A stretch of DNA of 52,061 bases, taken from contig JAFGSA010000057.1 of assembly GCA_016934855.1 (NCBI GenBank), forward strand, positions 1 to 52,061. The letters run 5' to 3'. The notes beneath the pieces are model-generated. The model did not search any database. It saw only the letters and a program-made list of their open reading frames with translations, and was not told where the DNA came from. Below are positions 35,529-43,809 of the stretch, in pieces. How positions within the stretch are numbered: position 1 is the first letter of the stretch; each line of letters starts with the position of its first letter. Source of the stretch: Elusimicrobiota bacterium (GTDB lineage Bacteria > CG03 > SLGR01 > JAFGSA01). Both the position numbers and the translations under genes were made by a program.

Positions 35529-36313
35529 GGCTTAACTGACCTGAACACGGCCAGGTATGACGCGGCTGCCAGCACGGCTATAAAGAGCATGTCGGTGAAC
35601 ACTTTACCTGCCGGCATGGAATAGCCGAGCGGCATTGCCGCGAAAGCGACCGTCAGCGAAGCCGCCAGCGAGGTGCATATGCCGGCGACCGCCCTGGACC
35701 TCAGCCCCCCGAAAAACAGATATTCCCTGCTCATCCCCATATGATCCGCCAGGCGCAGCCGGTCCGCGTAAAGGAGTATATAAAGGTACGCGCTGATGGA
35801 GAACAGTATTATCACGGATATCACCGAGCACGCCAGGGCCGCGTATATCGTCCTTCTCATCGCTTTAAGGAACTTGTCGGACCGCCTTATCAGCTGTTCG
35901 GGATACTCTACCGACTGTACTATCTCGCTCTTATCCAGGTTTTCCGCGATATTCTTCACCGCGTCGATATTAAAATCATCTATACCCAGTTCGAAAGAGG
36001 CGGGAAAGATAAAATCCTCTTTTATCATATCGACCTTATCCGATACGGAGAGATCTTTCTTTATATCCTCGTACACCGATTTGGAATCCAGAAACCTCTT
36101 TATGAATACGCCCTTGCTCTCTTCTATTTCCTTCCTTACCTGCTGGATATCGCTGCCCGAGACCTGCTCGTCCAGGTAGACTATCAATGAGACTGACGAG
36201 ATGATGCGCTCTTCAGCGCGCAGCAGTATGCTCCTTGAGGCAAAGGACGAGACCCACAGCACCGAGCCGAGGAACAGCGCGAACAGGGAAAAAAACCTAT
36301 TGAAGCCTTCCAT
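35525..36313 (-). CDS. ftsX: FtsX-like permease of the cell-division ABC system
   Basis: The 262-residue protein has the FtsX topology: a short cytoplasmic N-terminus, a first membrane segment (about 8-28), an extracellular domain of about 120 residues containing the typical ISVSLIVYLDEQVSGSDIQQ start, and three further membrane segments (about 155-180, 205-230, 235-257). In the FtsEX complex it transmits the ATPase state to EnvC outside. It overlaps the ATP-binding gene by 17 bp and envC by 4 bp. Assignment rests on topology, length and the conserved FtsE-FtsX-EnvC-CtpA order more than on sequence motifs. Confidence 0.85.
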   Translation of the reverse strand: MEGFNRFFSLFALFLGSVLWVSSFASRSILLRAEERIISSVSLIVYLDEQVSGSDIQQVRKEIEESKGVFIKRFLDSKSVYEDIKKDLSVSDKVDMIKEDFIFPASFELGIDDFNIDAVKNIAENLDKSEIVQSVEYPEQLIRRSDKFLKAMRRTIYAALACSVISVIILFSISAYLYILLYADRLRLADHMGMSREYLFFGGLRSRAVAGICTSLAASLTVAFAAMPLGYSMPAGKVFTDMLFIAVLAAASYLAVFRSVKP

Positions 36314-36956
36314 TATACATATCCCTGTATCCTATTCCCTGTATGCCGTATTCCGTCTCTTCCCTGGCTGTGACCGCTATGCCCGTCCCGTGTTCGGAAA
36401 GGTTTTTTATAAGGCGCATTATCTCTTCCTCGTCTTTCCTGCCGGAAAAGTTAAAATCGCACAAAAGCACCTGGACTTCCCTCGCCAGCTCCATGGACAG
36501 CATAAAAAGCTTTCTCTCGGTACGCGACAGCTGCGCGGGCTCGATATCCCTTTTTGCTATGAGTCCCGTCATCTTGAGCACGTGTATTATCCTGTCGAAT
36601 ATTATTTTCTCGGGAGTCTGCTGCAGTTTCAGTACGAACTCCAGGTTCCTGTAAAGGCTGTATTTCCTGAGGAATACGGGTTCTTCCGATATGAACCCTA
36701 TCTCCTGCCTGGTCCTGGACAGGTCTTCATCGGAAAAACTCCTGACATCCACGCCCCCGTACTCGAGGGTCCCGCTGGATATCTGCCTGCGCAGGCCGAG
36801 TATTTCCATGAGTTTCGTCTTCCCGCTCCCTGCCGGTCCCCTGAAAACGGTGACCTCGTTGATATTCAGTTCGAAACTGACCTTAGTAAGTATGCTGCTG
36901 TGGTTTTTGTCGGGAGCTTCCAAATATAAATCTCGGGCAGAAATTAAGGGATGCAC
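36297..36956 (-). CDS. ftsE: FtsE-like ABC ATP-binding protein with degenerate catalytic motifs
   Basis: The 219-residue protein has a good Walker A (GPAGSGKT, 40-47) and normal length for FtsE, but the other motifs are eroded. The Q-loop region reads FISEEPVF, the signature LSGGQ reads LSRTE (143-147), Walker B is VLLCDF with Phe168 where the catalytic Glu is expected, and the switch His is Ala197 (VTARE). It can probably bind nucleotide, but ordinary ATP hydrolysis is doubtful. Translation appears to start at a GTG. It is placed 15 bp after the Yip1/TPR gene and overlaps ftsX. I assign FtsE by neighbourhood and overall similarity, and flag the unusual active site. Confidence 0.75.
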   Translation of the reverse strand: MHPLISARDLYLEAPDKNHSSILTKVSFELNINEVTVFRGPAGSGKTKLMEILGLRRQISSGTLEYGGVDVRSFSDEDLSRTRQEIGFISEEPVFLRKYSLYRNLEFVLKLQQTPEKIIFDRIIHVLKMTGLIAKRDIEPAQLSRTERKLFMLSMELAREVQVLLCDFNFSGRKDEEEIMRLIKNLSEHGTGIAVTAREETEYGIQGIGYRDMYNGRLQ

Positions 36957-36971
36957 TTTTTTTCTATGTGA

Positions 36972-39029
36972 TCAGTTGCCGCGCGCCAGCCTGTCCTGGG
37001 CTTTCTTTTTCCACGCGGTGTCGGGGTACAAAGATATTATCTTCCGGTACAGCCCGCCGGCCGACACGGTATCCTTATTGACGTTCTCTTCGATATAGGC
37101 CATGCCGTACATCGCTTCCGCCGCCTTTTCCGGTGACGGGCTGTACTTTATTATCTCCCTGTACGCCTGGCTGGCTTTTTCGTAATCTTTGAGCACCGAG
37201 CCGTATATACGGGCGGCCTCAAGGCTCATATCCGCTACGGACTTCCCGGTTGCGGGCGACATGTAATCCGGGCGGAATTTTTTCCTGACATACTCGTACC
37301 ATCTTACGGATTCGGAATAATAATGCATGTCTTCGGACAGGACCGCTGCGACTTTGTATGCGAAATCAAAACCCATTCCCGTATTGCCGAACCTCTCGTA
37401 TCCTTCTTCGAATACCTTAAGCGCATCGATGTACCTTTTATCCTTGAGCAGCCGTTCGCCTTCTTCGTATCTTGCCCTGGCCGACCGGCCCGGCTTCTTC
37501 CGTCTTTCGCGGGCGCGGCCCTTCTTCTTCGGGCGCTCCCCGGAAGCCTCGGCCCTCATCCTATCTCTTTTTCCTATGACTGTGTCTCGAAAGGCGCTGT
37601 CGGGATGGCCTCTCAGGAACTTATTGCAGAGCTTTACAGCCGTACCGTATTCTTTTTCAGATTCGTAATGTTTTATGAGTTCCAGCAGCGCGGCGGAACA
37701 GACCGCGTGCTCCGGGTATTTTTCTACTATCTCCCTGTAGGCGCCGAGGGATTTATCCAGTTCGCCCGATTTGCCGTATATACCGGCTATTTTCATCAGC
37801 GCGTACGGATTCCTGAACCTCTCCTCCAGGATCGGCGTGTTCCCCAGACGCTCTTCCACGAGAGCTATAAGGGACTCCATCTTTATCCTTTTCTTCGCGC
37901 GCTCTCCGCCGCCATAAGTATCCGCGCACATCCTGTAATACCCTGCGGCTTCCTTTACCTGTCCCTCGTCGTAGAACCTGTCTCCCAGCATGAAATATAC
38001 GTCATCTTCAAAATCGGAATACCTGCAGCTGTCGATGATAGTCTGTATCTTATCCTGAAGGTCCTCCATCTTCTCCTGCCTGATTATCTCTTCGAATATC
38101 CTTATTCTCAATATGTTATCGCGGAAAAAAGCGAAATTAGCCGGTATCCGCCACAGCCTCAGTATCCTGTACCATCCTTTATTCGACTTCCTTTCCTGCA
38201 GAAGGACGAATTCCTTTAAGGTCAGGGCCCGGCTGAGGCGGAGCATCACGGTATTATATATAATCGGTGTCATCTCCCCGGAATCCATTATCCGGGCGTA
38301 CATCTGAGTTGCTTTTCCGCCTTCAGCGCCTGACTGCTTCTCTATGATCGATGTCCCGATAAGCTCGCAATAAGGGGCCAGTCTCTCTCCCGCGCGGTCA
38401 GCGGCATACGCCTGCGCGGCGGCGGCCGCCCGGTCGCTGTCGCCCGCGGCTTCCAGGCTCGCGTCAAGAAATGATATGAATTTCTTCATCCCCTTGAGGG
38501 GGTATTTCTCGGAATAGGACATCCTGTCCACCGTGATAAAGACTATTCCCACGGCCAGCGCTATGGAGACGGCGCCTTTTATTTCCGTTATATTCCACAG
38601 TTTTACGACAGCCGCGAGGACCAGTATCATCCCCCATATGAACACGAGTATCCAGGACAGGGCGGCGCCCGTGAATATATCCAGAAACGGCCTGGCGATC
38701 AGTACAACGGATATATGCAGCTGGCATATAAACAGTTTCCTGAACCGCTCCTTATTGAGGAGCGCTGACGTGTGGGGCTCCAGTATCTTTATAAAGCCGA
38801 GGATCATCATGTCTATGAGGACCAGCGTCCCGCCCCACATGAAGATGAGAGACAACCCGTGAAATACGAGCGTCTGCCAGTCCATAAGAAAATTCCTTAC
38901 GAGCCCTATGTTGCCGGCTATCACCGACAGTGCAAAAACGAGGCTGCCGCCGAATACGGGTTCCTCGTTCATCAGGTCTGCCAGCGCGTCGGAAGGCCTC
39001 ACCATGATGTTAAAAAGTTTTTTTATCAT
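36972..39029 (-). CDS. membrane protein with Yip1-like N-terminus and TPR-like C-terminus
   Basis: The 685-residue protein starts MIKKLFNIMVRPSDAL, typical of Yip1-family membrane proteins, and has about five hydrophobic segments up to residue 180. A cytoplasmic or periplasmic region with tetratricopeptide-like repeats follows, for example YRMCADTYGGGERAKK, then GELDKSLGAYREIVEKYPEH, YGTAVKLCNKFLRGHPDS and ASQAYREIIKYSPSPEKA. A basic linker of about 25 residues (GERPKKKGRARERRKK, near residue 505) separates two TPR blocks. It sits 13 bp downstream of the second giant coiled-coil gene and 15 bp upstream of ftsE. A role tethering the coiled-coil filaments or division proteins to the membrane is inferred from position only. 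Confidence 0.7.
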   Translation of the reverse strand: MIKKLFNIMVRPSDALADLMNEEPVFGGSLVFALSVIAGNIGLVRNFLMDWQTLVFHGLSLIFMWGGTLVLIDMMILGFIKILEPHTSALLNKERFRKLFICQLHISVVLIARPFLDIFTGAALSWILVFIWGMILVLAAVVKLWNITEIKGAVSIALAVGIVFITVDRMSYSEKYPLKGMKKFISFLDASLEAAGDSDRAAAAAQAYAADRAGERLAPYCELIGTSIIEKQSGAEGGKATQMYARIMDSGEMTPIIYNTVMLRLSRALTLKEFVLLQERKSNKGWYRILRLWRIPANFAFFRDNILRIRIFEEIIRQEKMEDLQDKIQTIIDSCRYSDFEDDVYFMLGDRFYDEGQVKEAAGYYRMCADTYGGGERAKKRIKMESLIALVEERLGNTPILEERFRNPYALMKIAGIYGKSGELDKSLGAYREIVEKYPEHAVCSAALLELIKHYESEKEYGTAVKLCNKFLRGHPDSAFRDTVIGKRDRMRAEASGERPKKKGRARERRKKPGRSARARYEEGERLLKDKRYIDALKVFEEGYERFGNTGMGFDFAYKVAAVLSEDMHYYSESVRWYEYVRKKFRPDYMSPATGKSVADMSLEAARIYGSVLKDYEKASQAYREIIKYSPSPEKAAEAMYGMAYIEENVNKDTVSAGGLYRKIISLYPDTAWKKKAQDRLARGN

Positions 39030-39042
39030 AAAATACGCCGTT

Positions 39043-42000
39043 TCACGGTTTACCCGAATGCTTTACCTGCTCTATCTCCATCTCGAGCTCCTGTCTCTTC
39101 TTCTTGTGGTCGCCGGTCATCATGTGCAGGAGCTTGGTCAGGGGGCTTCTCCTGCTCTGCTGCAGTTCGAAAAGCAGTTTCTTCACTTCGATCTGTTTAT
39201 TCCTGTACGCAGTCTTCCATTGTATGTCCCTCTGCGCCATCCTGGCCCTGATATCCCTGTTCTGCTCGGCTTTCTCCTTGTACATGTCGCTCAGGCTTAT
39301 ATATTTCGCCTTTAGGTAATTAAGGTCCCGGCCGGCCCGGCTCAGCCTGGCCGTATAACGGGACTCGTTCTGCGCCTTTTCCAGCTGGAGGTTTTTCAGC
39401 TCCTCTTCTTTTTCCCTGAGCCTGAGGTCCCATTGTCTTTCGTTGCTTGATTTTTCCTTTCTCAGCTCTTCGTACTCTTCCTGTATCCTGCTCCTGTGTT
39501 CTACGAGCTCTTTTTCCCTGGAAGAGTAAGTGTCCTTCAGATAACTCTCTTTGTCCAGCAGTTTTTGCTGGAAATCCGCGGAAAGCTGTTTTTTATTTTC
39601 ATCGAGCCTGGCAAGGTAATCCCTTTCGTTTATCCTTATTTCGTCCATCAGGCGGGATATCTCCCTCTCCTTCTCCTTTATCCGCTCGTCGCTCTGCATG
39701 CGGATCTTCTCGAGGTTCCCGGCTATATCGGAAATCTGCTGCTCCTTTACGGCCATGCTCTCCTGCAGGATGTTCCTGGTATTGATGATCTCCTTCATCT
39801 CGTCTTTCAGACGGTTGCGGTCCTCCTCGAGGATTTCCGCTTTCATACGCACCTGCATGGCCCCGGTCTCTTCCTCGGCGATCCTTTTCTCGAGCCGGTT
39901 TATTGTTTCCCTGAAACCCGATTCCTTCTCGCTCCATTTCTCGACCTGTCCTTCGAGCGCTCTTATCTTCTCGAAATTCCTCCTGTCCTCGGCGCCGATG
40001 CGCGATTTGAGCTCCGCTATATCCTTCTCTCTCAGAGCAGCTTCCTGCTTCTTCTCTTCTATCTGGAGCTTCAGTGTTTTCAAGGCGTCTTCGAATCTTT
40101 CCCTGACTTTTTCTTTCTCGGTTTCAATCTGTTTCTGGTACTGTTTCACCGTTTCGGCGATACTCTGGTTCTTCTGCTGGAGCCTGTTATTCAGCTCGGC
40201 CAGCTCCCTCTTGTACCTGTATTCCCTTTCGTTCATCGATTCCCGGAGCTCCCTGTGCCTGTTCTCGTACTCCAGCAGCCTGCTCTCCAGTTCTTTCCTG
40301 TTCTCTGCTTCTTTGTTCAGCCTGGGAAGCAGTTCCTCTATTTTCAATTCCAGAGACTGCCTGAGGCGCACCGATTCGGAATTCCTCTCGTCCTGCTGCC
40401 TGTTCAGCTCGTTGATCCTGGCCTGGTACTCCTGCCTGTTGACCTGCATCTCGTCTTTGAGCTTGTCTACCCTTGCCTGGTAATCGGTCCTCAGCGCATC
40501 GGTCTTCCTGAAGTACCCGTCCCTTTCGTCTTCCAGGGCCTGGCGCTTTGCCTCGAGCTGCTCGATCTTCTTACTGTAATCTAGTTCTAGTTCCGAGCTC
40601 TTTTTATCGAGTTCGGCTTTCAGCGCGCGCGCGTACTCCTTGCTCTCCCCGAGCTCTCTCTGCCACCTCTCCCTTTCAGACTGGAGCTTTTCCTTGACCC
40701 ACTCCTGTTCGGACCTGGCCAGCGCGGATTCCAGCTTCAGCTTATATATCCGTCCCTCGTACTCGCCGGCGAGCTCGAGCTTTACCCTGGCCTCTTTCTG
40801 GCTGAGCTCCCTGGTCACCCTGTCAATCTCCCGGGCGGCAACGCTCAGTTCGTCCTCGAGCTTGGCTTTCCTGACTATAAGTTCTTTTTCCTTTTCCCTG
40901 AATTCGGCTATAAGGGTCTGCTCCTTGGCATAAAACTGGTCTTTAAGGGCGTCTATCTCTTTCTTGCTCTCCCGTTCCCTTGAGCCCTGTTCTTCCAGGA
41001 GCTCGTTCTGCCGGACCTTCATCTTTTCCAGCTCTTCCAGGAGCCGTGTTTTTTCGGCGTAAAAATCTTCCTGCCTCTGCTTGACGAGCCTGTCCCAGTC
41101 TTCCTTCCTGACCTGTATCTCCCTCAGGAGCTTCTGCTTCTCATATTTCTCCTGCTCTATCTCCGCCTTAAGGTCTCTCGTTACCTTGTCTTTCTCCGAT
41201 TCTATCTCTTCTATATGGGTCTTTATTTTCTCCAGCTCTTTGGATTTTTCCCTGAAGCGGGTATATATATCGCTGTTCTCGTCGTTAATGCTCTTTTTTA
41301 TCTGTCCTATCTCTTCTTCCTTCTCCCTGATCTTCCTGAAGGCAGATATCCGTTCGCCGTTGAGCTGTTCCTTGAGCAGCGCATTGTCGTTCTCCAGTTC
41401 CGCTTTATGCCTGAGAAGCTCGTTGACCCTGTTCTGGTGCTCCAGTTCCTGTTCTTTTTCGCGGCGGATACCGTTGAGCTTGTTTTCCCAGTTTATCTTT
41501 TTCTGTTCATCGAGTTTCCTCTCCATCTCCGAGGAATTCTGCTGCTGCTGAGACTTCACCTCTTCTATAGTCTTCGTCAGCTCTATGATCTTCAGGTTGT
41601 TGTTCTTGTTCTTTTCCCTCCATACGTCATATAGCTCGTCTTCCCTGTCTTTCATCAGTTTCCGCAGCGCATCGAGCTCGCTTTCCTTCAGGGACATCTT
41701 CTCTTCCCATATAAGGCGCTGGGATTCGAGCTTCTGCTGAAGTTCTTCCAGGTTCCTCTTAAGGGCGCTGCGCCGCATTTCCAGTTCGCCGAACTCACCC
41801 TCGTACTGTTTCTGGAGCTTCAGGTGACGTCTTTCGAGTTCCGTTTCCAGCTTTACTATCTCGTCGTCCTTTTCCTTGAGCAGCCTGTACTTCTCGGCGC
41901 GCTCGTTTTCCATCTTGTCGGAGAGCTCCCTGAGCGCTTTTTCCAGGCCGGACTGCACGGATTCGAGCTGTATCTTCTTGGTATGGTATTCTTTCTTCAG

Positions 42001-43809
42001 CTCCTGTATCCCGGACTGTGATTCTTCCTTAAGCTTCAGTATCTCGTTCTGCTTCTGTGAAACGAGCCATTCCCAGTGCTCCTTTTTCCTTTCCAGCTCC
42101 TGGGCCATCTCGTTGGTTTCGTTAAGGAGCTTGTCCCGCAGTTTTTTCAGCTCTTCTTCCTTCTGATTCCTCTCTTCCCTGGTGAGTTCTTTCTCGTGCG
42201 TGACGGCCAGGAGCCTCTTGTTCCACTCAGCTTCCCTTTCTATGTTGGCTTTGTTTATCGAATTCAGTTCTTCTTTCTTGGCTTCAAGCTGTTCCAGAAG
42301 GGACTGGATTGTCTTATCCTTGGAGAGCTCTATGTCGTGTTTTTCTTCCTTAATGAGGTTCAGCTCTTCCTGAAGCCTTTCTTTCTCCGCATTCATCCTG
42401 CGGGTGAGGTCTTCGAGTTTGCCCTTGAGGCTCTCTTCTATGATCTCGGTCTCTTTTTCCTTTCTTAATATGAATTCTTCCTTATCGTTCTTCAGTCTTT
42501 CCAGGCTGCGGTTCAGCTCGTCTATCTCGTCCTGCCTGTCGGCGAGCCTCTTCCTGAAATCGTCCAGCATGACCTGCTTTTCGGATCTCAGTTTCTCTAT
42601 AGCGGCTTCCGTTTCTGATATGCGGGACCTGAGCTCATCTATGGTCTGAAGATGCGTCTCCTCTTTTTCTTCGTACTCCACGTCGCGGCGGGCGATGTCT
42701 ACCTGGTAATCGTTCTGAATGTTAAGGAGCTTCTGCTGCCAGGTCCTGTTTTCGGCTTCCCTGAGCTCGTCCAGGTTCCTGATCTCCTGCTTGAGCCTGT
42801 CGATCTCCAGCGTCAGCACGTTTATCTGCTCGCCAAGCTCCCTGGAAGCCGACAGGTGCTCATCTTCGAGCGTTTTCAGTTTCGCGGTCTCTTCCCTTTT
42901 TATCGCGTTTATTTCGTCGGTCAGGTTCCTGATAGTCTCGCTCTTCTCGCGGATCTCCTGGGAAAGCTCTTCCTCCCTGAGTATGAGCCTAGAATGAAGA
43001 ACCTGGTTGTCGTCCGATATCTGACTTATCTTCCCGGCGAACTCCTCTTTATGGGCCGCCAGGTCCTTTTCCAGGGAGTCTTTCTGTTTTTTCGCTTCTT
43101 CCAGCAGACTGTTCAGCTGGTCGGTCTTCAGCTTGTTCTCTTCGCGCAGAGCCTTTATCTCGGCATCTGCGAGTTCACGTTCTTTATGCGTCTTCTCCAG
43201 GCCGGCCGATAACTCCGAGTTCAGCTTCTCGACATCGGCAGCGAGTTCACTTATCTCGGAAGAAAGCTCGTTCTCCTTCAGTTCCTTCTGTTCGAGTATG
43301 TATGCCTTTTCCTTTTCGAAGTTTATCTGCTGTATATCTTCCCTGTATTTCAGGTTGCTCAGTTCCTCGTTCAGCCTGTTCTGCGTCTCTTTGGCCGATT
43401 TTTCGAGCTTCTCATAGTCAAGCAGCAGGGCTGTTCTCCTGGATTCCAGTTCGTTCAGTTTCTTCTCGTAGCCTGTTTTTTCCTGCTCGAGCCTGAGCTT
43501 TTCGCGTTCCAGGACAGTGTTCTTCTCTGCCAGCAGTTCTTCTATCTTCTTTTCTTTGTCCGCTATCTCCCTGTTGAAGCCGGCGAGCTGTTTTTCGAGC
43601 TCGGCTTCCTTGATCTGCCTTATATCCGCGATCTCACGGGTCAGGTCCGCTATCTGGTTCTTTAACAAAGCCTCGGCGGCGGCGGCATCCTGCCTTATCC
43701 TGAATATCTCCTTATCCTTCTCGGCTATCTGCTCGTCCCGGCGCTGTTTCTCTTTTAACAGCCGGTCTTCGAGATCCTTGAGCTGTTTTTTATAGTCTTC
43801 CTCGGTCAT
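39043..43809 (-). CDS. giant coiled-coil protein (about 1,590 residues)
   Basis: Almost the whole 1,588-residue sequence is heptad-rich, dominated by Glu, Lys, Leu, Arg and Gln, with very few Gly or Pro. It appears cysteine-free on reading. There is no signal peptide or membrane segment, so a cytoplasmic rod or filament is expected. A recurring tryptophan-containing element of the type W-x-x-K/R-L/M-x-x-K-x-x-E-L recurs along the length (for instance IWEEKMSLKESEL, HWEWLVSQKQNEI and QWDLRLREKEEEL). The C-terminus is short and basic, with SPLTKLLHMMTGDHKKK. Its ATG directly abuts the TAA of the upstream coiled-coil gene (TAAATG). Long frames on the opposite strand are artefacts of the Lys/Glu codon use. 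A cytoskeletal or spacer role is likely, not shown. Confidence 0.85.
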   Translation of the reverse strand: MTEEDYKKQLKDLEDRLLKEKQRRDEQIAEKDKEIFRIRQDAAAAEALLKNQIADLTREIADIRQIKEAELEKQLAGFNREIADKEKKIEELLAEKNTVLEREKLRLEQEKTGYEKKLNELESRRTALLLDYEKLEKSAKETQNRLNEELSNLKYREDIQQINFEKEKAYILEQKELKENELSSEISELAADVEKLNSELSAGLEKTHKERELADAEIKALREENKLKTDQLNSLLEEAKKQKDSLEKDLAAHKEEFAGKISQISDDNQVLHSRLILREEELSQEIREKSETIRNLTDEINAIKREETAKLKTLEDEHLSASRELGEQINVLTLEIDRLKQEIRNLDELREAENRTWQQKLLNIQNDYQVDIARRDVEYEEKEETHLQTIDELRSRISETEAAIEKLRSEKQVMLDDFRKRLADRQDEIDELNRSLERLKNDKEEFILRKEKETEIIEESLKGKLEDLTRRMNAEKERLQEELNLIKEEKHDIELSKDKTIQSLLEQLEAKKEELNSINKANIEREAEWNKRLLAVTHEKELTREERNQKEEELKKLRDKLLNETNEMAQELERKKEHWEWLVSQKQNEILKLKEESQSGIQELKKEYHTKKIQLESVQSGLEKALRELSDKMENERAEKYRLLKEKDDEIVKLETELERRHLKLQKQYEGEFGELEMRRSALKRNLEELQQKLESQRLIWEEKMSLKESELDALRKLMKDREDELYDVWREKNKNNNLKIIELTKTIEEVKSQQQQNSSEMERKLDEQKKINWENKLNGIRREKEQELEHQNRVNELLRHKAELENDNALLKEQLNGERISAFRKIREKEEEIGQIKKSINDENSDIYTRFREKSKELEKIKTHIEEIESEKDKVTRDLKAEIEQEKYEKQKLLREIQVRKEDWDRLVKQRQEDFYAEKTRLLEELEKMKVRQNELLEEQGSRERESKKEIDALKDQFYAKEQTLIAEFREKEKELIVRKAKLEDELSVAAREIDRVTRELSQKEARVKLELAGEYEGRIYKLKLESALARSEQEWVKEKLQSERERWQRELGESKEYARALKAELDKKSSELELDYSKKIEQLEAKRQALEDERDGYFRKTDALRTDYQARVDKLKDEMQVNRQEYQARINELNRQQDERNSESVRLRQSLELKIEELLPRLNKEAENRKELESRLLEYENRHRELRESMNEREYRYKRELAELNNRLQQKNQSIAETVKQYQKQIETEKEKVRERFEDALKTLKLQIEEKKQEAALREKDIAELKSRIGAEDRRNFEKIRALEGQVEKWSEKESGFRETINRLEKRIAEEETGAMQVRMKAEILEEDRNRLKDEMKEIINTRNILQESMAVKEQQISDIAGNLEKIRMQSDERIKEKEREISRLMDEIRINERDYLARLDENKKQLSADFQQKLLDKESYLKDTYSSREKELVEHRSRIQEEYEELRKEKSSNERQWDLRLREKEEELKNLQLEKAQNESRYTARLSRAGRDLNYLKAKYISLSDMYKEKAEQNRDIRARMAQRDIQWKTAYRNKQIEVKKLLFELQQSRRSPLTKLLHMMTGDHKKKRQELEMEIEQVKHSGKP

